Position numbers and translations under genes: made by a program. From Nonomuraea sp. SBT364 (GTDB taxonomy: Bacteria > Actinomycetota > Actinomycetes > Streptosporangiales > Streptosporangiaceae): a stretch of 38,861 nucleotides of DNA. Of the stretch, positions 21,852-29,481 are shown one piece after another (within the stretch, counting starts at the first letter, position 1; every line of letters starts with the position of its first letter). The stretch covers positions 1 to 38,861 of the forward strand of contig NZ_LAVL01000075.1 of NCBI RefSeq assembly GCF_001083785.1, written 5' to 3'. The notes beneath the pieces were generated by a model, which saw nothing but the letters and a program-made list of their open reading frames with translations, made no database searches and was not told the DNA's origin.

Positions 21852-22817
21852 TCAGGCCAGGTAGTCGCGCAGCGCCATCGCCCGCGACGGGTGGCGCAGC
21901 TTGGACATCGTCTTGGCCTCGATCTGCCGGATGCGCTCACGTGTCACGCCGTAGATGCGGCCGATCTCGTCCAGGGTCATCGGCTTGCCGTCGACCAGCC
22001 CGTAACGCATCGAGATGACGCCCGCCTCCCGCTCGGACAATTCGTCGAGCAGGGCGCGGAGCTGCTGCTGGAGCAGGGTGAAGGAGACCGCGTCGGCGGG
22101 GGAGACGGCCTCGGTGTCCTCGATGAGGTCGCCGAACTCGCTGTCGCCCTCCTCACCCAGCGGCGTGTGCAGGGAGATCGGCTCGCGGCCGTAGCCCTGC
22201 ACCTCGACGACCCGGCCCGGCTCCAGCTCCGTCTCGGTCGCGATCTCCTCGGGAGTGGGCTCGCGGCCGAGGTCGATCTGCAACCGGCGCTGGGCCCGCG
22301 CCACCTTGTTGATCAACTCCACCATGTGCACCGGGATGCGGATGGTGCGCGCCTGGTCGGCCATCGCCCGGGTGATCGCCTGCTTGATCCACCAGGTGGC
22401 ATAGGTGGAGAACTTGTAGCCCAGCCGGTAGTCGAACTTCTCAATGGTCCGGATGAGCCCCAGGTTGCCTTCCTGGATCAGATCGAGGAACAACATGCCG
22501 CGCCCGGTATAGCGCTTGGCGATGGACACCACCAGCCGCAGGTTGGCCTCCAGCATGCGCTGCTTGGCCCGCTCCCCGTCGTCGGCGATCCACTCCAGGT
22601 CGGCCCGGAGCTCGCGGTCGAGGCCCGGCTCGGTGTCGAGCCGCTCCCTGGCGAACAACCCGGCCTCGATCCGCTTGGCCAGCTCGATCTCCTGGTCAGC
22701 GGTCAGGAGAGGGACCCGCCCGATCTCCTTCAGGTATGTCTTGACGGAATCGGCGCTGACGGACATGCCGTCAGCGGGGGTTTCGTCCAGTTCGAGAGCC
22801 TCTGCTGTTTGGGTCAA
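21852..22817 (-). CDS. RNA polymerase sigma factor, sigma-70 family (RpoD/SigB-like)
   Basis: A 321-residue primary-like sigma factor without the long N-terminal extension of the housekeeping protein, so most like group 2 (SigB/Hrd-type). Region 1.2 is at about residues 23-55 (VKTYLKEIGRVPLLTADQEI), region 2 at 90-160 (FLDLIQEGNLGLIRTIEKFD, YKFSTYATWWIKQAI), region 3 at 165-235, and region 4 ends MTLDEIGRIYGVTRERIRQI. The start is a TTG at 22817 with GAGGAG 6 nt upstream. In region 2 the family's usual LIRAVEKFDY reads LIRTIEKFDY. It converges on the oxidoreductase gene with a 4-bp gap. It might act in stress or developmental expression. Confidence 0.9.
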   Translation of the reverse strand: MTQTAEALELDETPADGMSVSADSVKTYLKEIGRVPLLTADQEIELAKRIEAGLFARERLDTEPGLDRELRADLEWIADDGERAKQRMLEANLRLVVSIAKRYTGRGMLFLDLIQEGNLGLIRTIEKFDYRLGYKFSTYATWWIKQAITRAMADQARTIRIPVHMVELINKVARAQRRLQIDLGREPTPEEIATETELEPGRVVEVQGYGREPISLHTPLGEEGDSEFGDLIEDTEAVSPADAVSFTLLQQQLRALLDELSEREAGVISMRYGLVDGKPMTLDEIGRIYGVTRERIRQIEAKTMSKLRHPSRAMALRDYLA

Positions 22818-22939
22818 GACAATCTCCTCGCTCGGGTCGGACGGGATCGGGCGTCACAGGGGCTGACTGGCCATCGACCTCCAAAGCGTGTCTTCCCCTT
22901 CAAGCTACCCAACAGCTACGACAGGTTGTGACCGTCGTC

Positions 22940-23683
22940 TCAGGGGAACGACATCCAGGCCGCGGTGGCGTCGTCGTGCTGCTTGCCGCGCACCGGGCCG
23001 AGGGCCCGCTCCCGGCGGCGCACCTCGGCGATCAGCGCCTCCGGGTCCCGCGCCCCGGCGACCAGTTCGTCCCACGTGCGGCCGTACCAGTCGGCGAGCC
23101 GGGTGACGCCGTCGGTGAACAGGGCCACCCCCTCCAGCCCGGCCGCGTCCACCGTCCCGGCCAGGGCCCGCCCGGCGGCCGCGGGGCAGGTGCTCGCCAC
23201 CCAGAAGCCGCCCGGCCGGTTGCGCAGGGACCTGACGAGCTCCACCGAGTACGGCCGCCCGCCCGGCAGGCGGTCGAGCCGCTCGTCGCGCACCACCGTG
23301 ACGCCGCCGCCGGGGTGCGCCAGCCCGATCGCCGAGTCGCACAGCACCAGGTAGTCGAGCCGGTCGCCGCGCAACCTGGCCAGCGCGGCCGTCGCCGAGG
23401 GGGAGTCGGGGTTCGCCAGGTCGCAGGTCCCGGCATGCCGCGACATGGTGGCGGCGATGGCGTCCGCCAGGACGTCCGCGAGCGGCTCGCCGCCGTCGAC
23501 GCGCGCCGCCACGCCCGAGGCCAGCGTCCGCACCAGCCAGCGCACGTCGTGCACGCACCCGGACCGGACGCCGGGCGGCGCGGTCGCCCCGTCGAACAGC
23601 GCGACCCAGGACGGCCCGGCGATCACGTAGTCCTCGTTGGCCCGCCCCGGCGCGGCGGCGGTCGCGTAACGGACGTGCGGCAT
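22940..23683 (-). CDS. PP2C-like phosphatase-fold protein
   Basis: A 247-residue protein with PP2C features: GRANEDYVIAGPSWVALFDG near the N-terminus (the NED/FDGAT blocks replace the usual RxxNED and DGxGG) and GVALFTDGVTRLADWYG plus KQHDDATAAW near the C-terminus, which supply the acidic metal ligands. It would dephosphorylate Ser/Thr or related phosphates, or have lost part of the metal site. The ATG at 23683 has GAGGAG 6 nt upstream. It is tandem with the sigma factor gene (122 bp apart). A partner-switching role in sigma control is possible, but nothing in the sequence proves it. Confidence 0.75.
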   Translation of the reverse strand: MPHVRYATAAAPGRANEDYVIAGPSWVALFDGATAPPGVRSGCVHDVRWLVRTLASGVAARVDGGEPLADVLADAIAATMSRHAGTCDLANPDSPSATAALARLRGDRLDYLVLCDSAIGLAHPGGGVTVVRDERLDRLPGGRPYSVELVRSLRNRPGGFWVASTCPAAAGRALAGTVDAAGLEGVALFTDGVTRLADWYGRTWDELVAGARDPEALIAEVRRRERALGPVRGKQHDDATAAWMSFP

Positions 23684-23790
23684 CGAACTCCTCGCAGGCG
23701 CTCCGCCGCCGAGAAAGGCTGGGCAAACGGGCATCCAAGATTTTCACGTGAGCCGCTGGCACGGCCGGGTAGGTGACTTACATTCCCAGC

Positions 23791-23832
23791 ATGAAGGCCG
23801 AGTCCCCTGACTTTTGGCGGTGCTCCTCGTGA
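23791..23832 (+). CDS. 13-codon leader ORF upstream of methyltransferase
   Basis: ATG at 23791 opens MKAESPDFWRCSS and stops at TGA 23830-23832. The stop overlaps the GTG start of the methyltransferase (GTGA). TACATT (23779-23784) followed by 6 nt and this ATG gives a leaderless promoter, so the short frame would be translated from the first base of the mRNA and could couple translation of the next gene. Confidence 0.45.
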   Translation: MKAESPDFWRCSS

Positions 23833-24590
23833 CACGCCCCCGTTCGAGCCTGGCGCACCAGGCGTCCTACGCGCTCAGGCACCCGCACAAGGTGATCCCG
23901 CACCTGCGGCGGCTGGCCCGCGACACCTGGCTGCGCCTGCACAGCCGCGACCACATCGCCTACTACCGGGCGGTCATGCGCTCAGACACCGCGCGCAGCC
24001 CCGAGGGTGCCGTCGGCTCCCACACGCACAAGCGCTGGCTTGCGCTGGGCCAGATGCAGTTCGACTACCTGCTGGAGCACGGGCTCAAGCCCGAGTGCCG
24101 GATGCTGGAGATCGGCTGCGGCAACCTGCGGGCCGGGCGGCTGTTCATCGACTACCTGCACACGGGCAACTACTACGGCATCGACATCTCGCCCGACATC
24201 CTCATGGCGGCGCAGGACACCGTCGCCGACCACGGCCTGCGCGACAAGCTGCCGCACCTCACCCCGGTCCGCGACCTGCGGTTCGCGTTCCTGCCGGACG
24301 AGCACTTCGACGTCGTGCACGCGCACAGCGTCTTCTCGCACTCGCCGCTGGAGGTGATCGACGAGTGCTTCGCCCACGTCGGGCGGATCATGCGGCCGGG
24401 CGGCTGGTTCGACTTCACCTTCGACCGCACCGAGGGCAAGGAGCACCAGGTGCTCCGCGAGGACTTCTACTACCGCACCGAGACCCTGGTACGGCTGGCC
24501 GGCCAGTACGGGCTCGACGCGGTGTTCATGGACGACTGGGAGCGCACCCCGCACAAGCAGTCGAAGATCCGGGTCACCCGGAGGGCCTGA
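23829..24590 (+). CDS. SAM-dependent class I methyltransferase
   Basis: A 253-residue methyltransferase. The SAM-binding motif I is RMLEIGCGNLRAGRLF (about residues 90-105), then YYGIDISPDILMAAQD as motif II; FDVVHAHSVFSHSP is the motif IV region. The basic N-terminal 50 residues (RHPHKVIPHLRRLARDTW) have no clear match. GTG at 23829 overlaps the leader-ORF stop; TTG 23814 and GTG 23820 in frame are alternatives, but none has a ribosome site, which supports translational coupling. The substrate is unknown; the form resembles methyltransferases of cell-envelope or secondary metabolite genes. Confidence 0.82.
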   Translation: MTRPRSSLAHQASYALRHPHKVIPHLRRLARDTWLRLHSRDHIAYYRAVMRSDTARSPEGAVGSHTHKRWLALGQMQFDYLLEHGLKPECRMLEIGCGNLRAGRLFIDYLHTGNYYGIDISPDILMAAQDTVADHGLRDKLPHLTPVRDLRFAFLPDEHFDVVHAHSVFSHSPLEVIDECFAHVGRIMRPGGWFDFTFDRTEGKEHQVLREDFYYRTETLVRLAGQYGLDAVFMDDWERTPHKQSKIRVTRRA

Positions 24591-24615
24591 ACGGCGGTGT
24601 CCTAGGGTGGCCCGC

Positions 24616-25560
24616 GTGAGAGACGTCCGCCTGCTGCCCAAGGCCCACCTGCACGTTCACCTGGAGAGCACCGTGCGGCCCGCGACCGTGCGCGACCTCG
24701 GCGGGCAGGCCGCGCCGGAGGCGGGGTTCGCGAGCTTCCGGGAGTTCGCCGACCAGCGGGCCATGGTGCGCGGGCTGCTGCGCACCGCCGCCGACTTCCG
24801 GCGGGTCGCCCTGGAGTTCTGCGAGGACGAGGCCGCCCAGGGCACCCGCTACGCCGAGGTCACCTTCACCGCGGCCGCCCACGGCGAGCGGCTCGGCGCG
24901 CCGGAGATGCCGCTGGAGGCGGTGCTCGACGGGCTGGCCGAAGGCGGCGCCCGCCACGGCGTCGAGTGCCGCGTCCTGCTCGACCACTCCCGCCGCCGCT
25001 CCGCCGAGCGGCTGTGGCGCACCTACGAGCTGGCCCGCCGCTACGACGCGGTGATCGGCATCGGGCTCGCCGGTGACGAGAGCCACCCGCTGGCGCCGTT
25101 CGCCGAGGTGTTCGACGCGGCCCGGGACGCCGGGCTGCGCCTGGTGCACCACGCGGGCGAGTTCGCCGGGCCCGGCAGCATCCGCGAGGCGCTCACGCTG
25201 GGGCACGCCGAGCGGCTCGGCCACGGCATCCGGGTGCTGGAGGACCCGGCGCTGGTGGCGGAGGTGCGTGAGCGCGGCGTCCCGCTGGAGGTGTGCCCCA
25301 CGTCCAACGTGCTGCTGGGGATCGTCCCGTCGTTCGCCGGCCATCCGCTGCCGCTGCTGCGCGCCGCCGGGCTCGCGGTGACCCTCAACACCGACGGCGA
25401 GACCGGGCTCGCCGCCGAGTACGCGCGCGTCCGCGAAGTCTTCGGGTACGGCGACGACGTCCTGGCGGACGTGGCCGTGGCCGGGATCGACGCCTCGTTC
25501 GCGCGGCCGTCGCTCAAGGACCGCCTGCGGTCGGGCGTCAAGGAATGGCTGGCCGCCTGA
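24616..25560 (+). CDS. Adenosine deaminase-family amidohydrolase
   Basis: A 314-residue metal-dependent deaminase. Zinc ligands are seen in KAHLHVHLE (His11 and His13 region), in LVHHAGEF (His and the catalytic Glu), and the catalytic His in RLGHGI. The last ligand block reads VTLNTDGE where typical adenosine deaminases have the TDDP motif: the zinc Asp is kept, but the second Asp, which contacts the purine, is Gly. Substrate specificity may therefore differ from adenosine. GTG at 24616 follows TAGGGT by 7 nt, so the mRNA is probably leaderless; an in-frame GTG at 24607 lies inside that -10. Confidence 0.85.
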   Translation: MRDVRLLPKAHLHVHLESTVRPATVRDLGGQAAPEAGFASFREFADQRAMVRGLLRTAADFRRVALEFCEDEAAQGTRYAEVTFTAAAHGERLGAPEMPLEAVLDGLAEGGARHGVECRVLLDHSRRRSAERLWRTYELARRYDAVIGIGLAGDESHPLAPFAEVFDAARDAGLRLVHHAGEFAGPGSIREALTLGHAERLGHGIRVLEDPALVAEVRERGVPLEVCPTSNVLLGIVPSFAGHPLPLLRAAGLAVTLNTDGETGLAAEYARVREVFGYGDDVLADVAVAGIDASFARPSLKDRLRSGVKEWLAA

Positions 25561-26026
25561 CGGCCTTCCTCCTGCCGCAGTCGGCCTGGTGCCGCCGTCG
25601 TAAACGGTCGCGTGGCAGCCGTACGCCGCCGCGGCGCTGCCAGCCCTGCCGCGGCTCGCACCGGCCCCCCGGCCGGACGAGCACGGGCACCCGCCGCCGC
25701 GGCCCGCCGGTCTGGACAGCGGGGCGTTCCAGCGGTTCCTCGCGGGTCGGCGGCAGCACGCCGGGCCCCCGGGCCCCGGTGCGCGGGCGATCCCGGGGGT
25801 GCCTTCCGGGCGAGGTCCAGGCGCAGCGCCAGGCCCGTGCGCGTGCAGCCCGGCACGGGCGGGCGGGCGTGTGGTGGTGGGGCCTCGCCGCCGCGCGGCG
25901 GGTGCAGGCGGGACGGGCCCGGGTATGCGGCTGGCCTGCCATCGCGGAACTCCTCGCACAGGGCTGTCCCTGAGGGCGTACCGCCGGATGCCTGGACTCA
26001 AGCCCAAAAACGGGCCAAGAATGCGT
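25561..26026. other. 466-bp stretch without a convincing gene
   Basis: Very GC-rich sequence with open frames on both strands, as expected from base composition alone. One minus-strand frame (25942 down to 25538, MAGQPHTRARPACTRRAAAR...) has a good GAGGAG 7 nt before its ATG, but it is mostly Arg/Pro/Ala/His and has high GC at the second codon position, unlike real neighbours. It may be a decayed gene. No RNA gene or repeat was recognised. Confidence 0.4.
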
Positions 26027-27151
26027 TTAGGCGTGCGCTCCGACGGTCACCGTGCCGACGGTGAGCCGCGCCCGGCCCTCCAGGATCGCACCCACCCGGT
26101 CCACCTGCTCGCGCAACTCGCCGAGCTCGGCGGGACGCAGCTCGCGCAACGGCTCCACCGTGACCTCGATGCGGGAGCCGGAGCGGCGCTGGTGCCACAC
26201 CCCGGTCACCTGCCCGTCGATCAGCAGCACCGGGAAGTTGCCCGCCTGCCCGCCCGCCAGCGCCCGCTGCGCCGCGGCCCCCGCGTACAGCAGTTCCCGG
26301 GGCTGCCCCGCCACCAGGTAGGCGTCGAAGTACGGCAGCAGCCGCACCCCGGACGGCGGCCCGGCGGGCACGCCGGTGTCCCCGGCCAGGACGTACGCGG
26401 CCGATCCCGCGAACGACACCTCCTCCAGCCCGGCCGTGGCGAACTGCGCGACGGCCCATCTCTTCGGCACCCCCAGCCAGCGCGCGAACTGCTCCGGGGT
26501 CGCGGGCCCGTACGCGTGGAGGAAGGCGCGCAGCGGCCCGTGGTCACCGGCGACGGGCCGGAAACCGTCCGGCGGGCTGGTGTAGGTGACCTTGCGCCCG
26601 CGCGCTGGGCCGAACACGAACGCGCCCCGGTGCGCGGCCATGCCCATCGCCTGCCGCCAGCGCGGCCACATGGTCTGGAACGCCGGCATCACCAGGTCGC
26701 CCGCCCATGGCCCGGTGCCGGCGATGACGGCGTCGCTCAGCTCGTCGATCGTCAGGTGCGTGCCGTCCACCGCCTTCGCGATCGCGGCCACCACCTGGTC
26801 GGCCTGCTCGGCCGTCAGCCGCCTGTCCGGGGGGAACGCGCCGCCGGCGGCGGGCACCGAGGACAGCGTCCCGGTCCAGGCGGCCAGGTCGCGCGCGGGC
26901 AGCAGGTGCACGGTGCTTCGCGGCCCGTACGTCTTGACCAGGCTGCGCTCCTCCCACAGCGCCGCGCGCACGTCCGCCCGGGTGGCGTTCTCAAGCCGGA
27001 GCGCGACCGACAGCTCGGCCGCGGACATCACCTGCGCGTGCGCCCCGCACATCGTCGCGACCACCTCGGCCGGCGTCGCCGCCAAGGGCTCGGCCAGCCC
27101 CGCCCGCGCCAGCCGCCGGGCACTCACCTGCGGCCACGTCATTTCCACCAC
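26027..27151 (-). CDS. AlkZ-like winged-helix protein (HTH_42), HAQ motif: predicted DNA glycosylase
   Basis: A 374-residue HTH_42 protein, more distant from the two others in the window. The putative catalytic motif is His38-Ala39-Gln40 in TMCGAHAQVMSAAEL, the H-x-Q version known from glycosylases that protect producers of hedamycin-type DNA alkylators. VRLLPYFDAYLVAGQPRELL and LIDGQVTGVWHQRRSGSRIE are the late family blocks. GTG at 27151 has AAGGAG 6 nt upstream and is preferred; ATG at 27142 is the alternative. It is divergent from an ArsR/SRPBCC pair across 118 bp. Family assignment is firm, DNA repair function inferred. Confidence 0.83.
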   Translation of the reverse strand: MVEMTWPQVSARRLARAGLAEPLAATPAEVVATMCGAHAQVMSAAELSVALRLENATRADVRAALWEERSLVKTYGPRSTVHLLPARDLAAWTGTLSSVPAAGGAFPPDRRLTAEQADQVVAAIAKAVDGTHLTIDELSDAVIAGTGPWAGDLVMPAFQTMWPRWRQAMGMAAHRGAFVFGPARGRKVTYTSPPDGFRPVAGDHGPLRAFLHAYGPATPEQFARWLGVPKRWAVAQFATAGLEEVSFAGSAAYVLAGDTGVPAGPPSGVRLLPYFDAYLVAGQPRELLYAGAAAQRALAGGQAGNFPVLLIDGQVTGVWHQRRSGSRIEVTVEPLRELRPAELGELREQVDRVGAILEGRARLTVGTVTVGAHA

Positions 27152-27233
27152 TGAGTACTCCTTCGTCCCTATGTCCCCCAAGAGTAGGGATGAACGCGGA
27201 AAGGTAGCTTCCGCGATGCGCCGTTCCGAGGGT

Positions 27234-27262
27234 TTGACAATTATTTTTTTCGGTGGGATCGT
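27234..27262 (+). promoter_or_regulatory. Leaderless promoter of the arsR-like gene
   Basis: TTGACA (27234-27239), 17 bp, then GATCGT (27257-27262), 7 nt, then the ATG at 27270. The spacer contains a run of seven T (27244-27250), rare in this DNA. The consensus -35 and exact spacing make this the best promoter in the window. Confidence 0.7.
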
Positions 27263-27269
27263 GGGGGCC

Positions 27270-27854
27270 ATGCACGAAGTGGCAGTGATCGAGAACGCGG
27301 AGGCCGCCGAGGCGTCGCTCGACCCCATGCGGTCCAGGCTGCTGGCCGAGCTGGTCGAGCCCGGATCCGCGACGTCCCTGGCGGCCAAGGTCGGCCTGGC
27401 CCGGCAGAAGGTCAACTACCATCTGCGCACGCTGGAGAAGCACGGCCTGGTCGAGCTCGTCGAGGAGCGCAAGAAGGGCAACGTGACCGAGCGGGTGATG
27501 CAGGCCAAGGCCGCGTCGTTCGTGATCTCCCCGCTGGCGCTGGCGGCCGTGCAGCCCGATCCCGCCAGGGCTCCCGACCGGCTGTCGGCCCGCTGGCTGC
27601 TGGCGCTGGCCGCGCAGCTCGTCCGCGACGTCGGCGCGCTCATCACCGGCGCGGCCGAGGCGCGCAAGCGGGTGGCGACGTTCGCCATCGACGGCGAGGT
27701 GCGCTTCGCGTCGGCGGCCGACCGGGCCGCCTTCGCCGAGGAACTGACCCAGGCCGTCACCTCCCTGGTCGCGAAATATCATGACGAAGCTGCTGAAGGT
27801 GGCCGCGATCACCGTCTGGTCGTGGCCGTGCACCCTTCGGTGAAGGAGGGCTGA
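27270..27854 (+). CDS. ArsR-type winged-helix regulator
   Basis: A 194-residue regulator of the HTH_20 (ArsR-like) kind. The winged helix spans residues about 15-80: LDPMRSRLLAELVEPGSATS, then AAKVGLARQKVNYHLRTLEK and HGLVELVEERKKGN as wing. The C-terminal half (SARWLLALAAQLVRDVGALI onwards) is helical, without metal-ligand cysteines, so it is not a metal sensor of the classical type. It ends 1 bp before the SRPBCC gene; such ArsR-SRPBCC pairs are widespread, with the SRPBCC protein as the controlled effector. A near-consensus leaderless promoter precedes it. Confidence 0.86.
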   Translation: MHEVAVIENAEAAEASLDPMRSRLLAELVEPGSATSLAAKVGLARQKVNYHLRTLEKHGLVELVEERKKGNVTERVMQAKAASFVISPLALAAVQPDPARAPDRLSARWLLALAAQLVRDVGALITGAAEARKRVATFAIDGEVRFASAADRAAFAEELTQAVTSLVAKYHDEAAEGGRDHRLVVAVHPSVKEG

Positions 27855-27855
27855 C

Positions 27856-28578
27856 ATGGGTCACGCGTTCGAGCTTCCCCATGAGGCGCTGGTGGAGGCG
27901 ACACCCGAGCAGGTGTGGGAGGCGATCGCCACCGGGCCGGGCATCGACGCCTGGTTCATGGGCCGCAACGAGGTGGCCGGCGGCGTGGTCCGCACCGCCT
28001 TCGGCGGCGTCGACCTGCCCGACTCCGCCGTGAGCGCCGCCGAGCCGCCGCACCGCTTCACGCACGCCGGCGCCCCCGCCCCCGACGGGCGGTTCGTCGC
28101 CTACGACTTCCTCGTGGAGGGCCGCGACCGGGGCAGCACCTCGATCCGCCTGGTCGCCAGCGGCTTCCTGCCGGGCGACGACTGGGAGAGCGAGTACGAG
28201 GCGATGTCCACCGGCTTCGCGCTGTTCTTCGCCACGCTCGTGGAATACCTCACCCACTTCGCCGGCCGGGCCGCCACGCCGGTCACCGAGTTCGGCCCGC
28301 CCGTCACCGACTGGCCGCGCGCCTGGCGGACCCTGTACGGCGAGCTCGGCGACCCTTCGCCGGGCGACAAGGTCTTCCTGGAGCCGGCCGGGCAGGCGGG
28401 CGTCGTCTACTTCGCCAACGTCCAGACCCTCGGCGTCCGCACCGGCGACGGGCTCTACCGGTTCATCCAGGGCAGGGGCGGCTCCATGGTGGCCTCCCAC
28501 CACCTCTTCGGCGCCCCCGGCGCCCCCGGCGACGCAGGCCCGGCCTGGCGCGCCTGGCTGGAGCGGCTCTACGGCTGA
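27856..28578 (+). CDS. SRPBCC (AHSA1-like) domain protein
   Basis: A 240-residue START-like hydrophobic-cavity protein. The AHSA1 start is FELPHEALVEATPEQVWEAI followed by TGPGIDAWFMG; the fold continues to about residue 135, and an extra C-terminal region (residues 150-240) with YFANVQTLGVRTGDGLYRFI follows, giving a length greater than a single AHSA1 domain (about 140). It probably binds a lipid or small aromatic ligand. It is co-transcribed with the ArsR-like gene (TGA-N-ATG) and overlaps the convergent TetR gene by 10 bp. Confidence 0.84.
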   Translation: MGHAFELPHEALVEATPEQVWEAIATGPGIDAWFMGRNEVAGGVVRTAFGGVDLPDSAVSAAEPPHRFTHAGAPAPDGRFVAYDFLVEGRDRGSTSIRLVASGFLPGDDWESEYEAMSTGFALFFATLVEYLTHFAGRAATPVTEFGPPVTDWPRAWRTLYGELGDPSPGDKVFLEPAGQAGVVYFANVQTLGVRTGDGLYRFIQGRGGSMVASHHLFGAPGAPGDAGPAWRAWLERLYG

Positions 28579-29114
28579 GCCATCAGTGCGGTCAGCGACT
28601 CGGCCAGGGAGTCCCGGTCCAGCGGCCGGTCGTGGATCAGGGCGTGCATGACGGCGCCGTCGACGAACACGGCGGCCAGGCGCGCGCCCCGGGCGCCGGT
28701 GTGCTCGGCGAGGACACCGGCCAGGCCGTCGCTCCACCGGCGGGCCAGGGGCCGCAGCTCCGGCCGGTGCCCGGCGGCGGCGTACATCTCGTTCCAGGTC
28801 ATCATCCGGACGCGGTCGCCCAGGTAGTCCGCGGTCAGCTCGGCCAGCCTGGCCGGCACGTCCGCGGCGGCCGCCAGCTCGGCGGCCCACTGCCGCAGCC
28901 CTTCGTCGGTGGCCTCGGCCGCCGCCTCCAGCGCCGCCTCGACCAGGTCGCCGAGCGTCCTGAAGTAGTAGGTGGTCGCGCCCAGCGGGACGCCGGCCCG
29001 CGCGGCGACCAGCCGGTGCGTCAGCCCGCCCACGCCCACCTCGGGGATGAGGTCGCAGGCGGCCCGGACGATGCGGCGGCGGCGTTCGGCGGGATTGCGC
29101 GTGGCGCCGCTCAA
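28569..29114 (-). CDS. TetR-family regulator of SMR efflux gene
   Basis: A 181-residue repressor. The HTH is RRRRIVRAACDLIPEVGVGG and THRLVAARAGVPLGATTYYF (about residues 9-50). The start is the TTG at 29114, whose bases overlap the TGA stop of the SMR gene (TTGA); no in-frame ATG or GTG exists nearby. Efflux pump and regulator are thus translationally coupled in one operon, unlike the more usual divergent layout. A 32-bp palindrome upstream of the pump is the obvious operator, giving feedback control by a cationic drug. Confidence 0.84.
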   Translation of the reverse strand: MSGATRNPAERRRRIVRAACDLIPEVGVGGLTHRLVAARAGVPLGATTYYFRTLGDLVEAALEAAAEATDEGLRQWAAELAAAADVPARLAELTADYLGDRVRMMTWNEMYAAAGHRPELRPLARRWSDGLAGVLAEHTGARGARLAAVFVDGAVMHALIHDRPLDRDSLAESLTALMAQP

Positions 29115-29434
29115 TGGGCACCGCCGAGCTGGAGGGTGACCACGCCGGCGACCACGAGGGCCACGCCGGCGACCTTGGCCGCGTTGAGCGGCTCGTTCAA
29201 GAACAGGACGCCGACCACCACGATCAGTGTCGTGCCCAGCCCCGACCACACGGCATAGGAGAAGCCCACCCCCAGCCCGCGCGTGAGCGCCTGGGTGAGC
29301 ATGTAGAACGACACGCCGTACGTCGCCAGGCAGCCGATCGTGGGCCACAGCCGGGTGAAACCCTCGGTGGTCCTGAGCAGGCTGGTGGCCAGCACTTCCG
29401 CGCAGATGGCCAGGGCGAGGAACAGGTAGGCCAT
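29111..29434 (-). CDS. Small multidrug resistance (SMR) transporter, EmrE/QacE type
   Basis: A 107-residue, four-TM proton/drug antiporter. The essential membrane Glu is in LALAICAEVLATSLLRTTEG (Glu13), as in EmrE Glu14; YAVWSGLGTTLIVVVG and FLNEPLNAAKVAGVALVVAG are the TM3/TM4 signatures. It would work as a dimer to expel quaternary ammonium or similar cations. ATG at 29434 has GGAGGAG 5 nt upstream. It is first in a two-gene operon with the TetR gene and preceded by a near-perfect 32-bp palindrome. Confidence 0.92.
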   Translation of the reverse strand: MAYLFLALAICAEVLATSLLRTTEGFTRLWPTIGCLATYGVSFYMLTQALTRGLGVGFSYAVWSGLGTTLIVVVGVLFLNEPLNAAKVAGVALVVAGVVTLQLGGAH

Positions 29435-29449
29435 GACGGCTCCTCCGAA

Positions 29450-29481
29450 CTAGTACGTCTGTACATGTACAAACGTACTAG
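29450..29481. promoter_or_regulatory. 32-bp palindromic operator upstream of the SMR gene
   Basis: CTAGTACGT-CT-GTACATGTAC-AA-ACGTACTAG is symmetric except for one base pair. The core GTACATGTAC is a perfect dyad. The palindrome ends 15 bp before the SMR start codon and includes the TAG stop of the upstream methyltransferase (29478-29480). It is the likely site of the TetR regulator encoded downstream of the pump. Confidence 0.85.

Noticed and set aside
27241..27250. T-run as a rho-independent terminator
   Set aside because: No GC hairpin precedes it; it lies in the 17-bp spacer of a good promoter.
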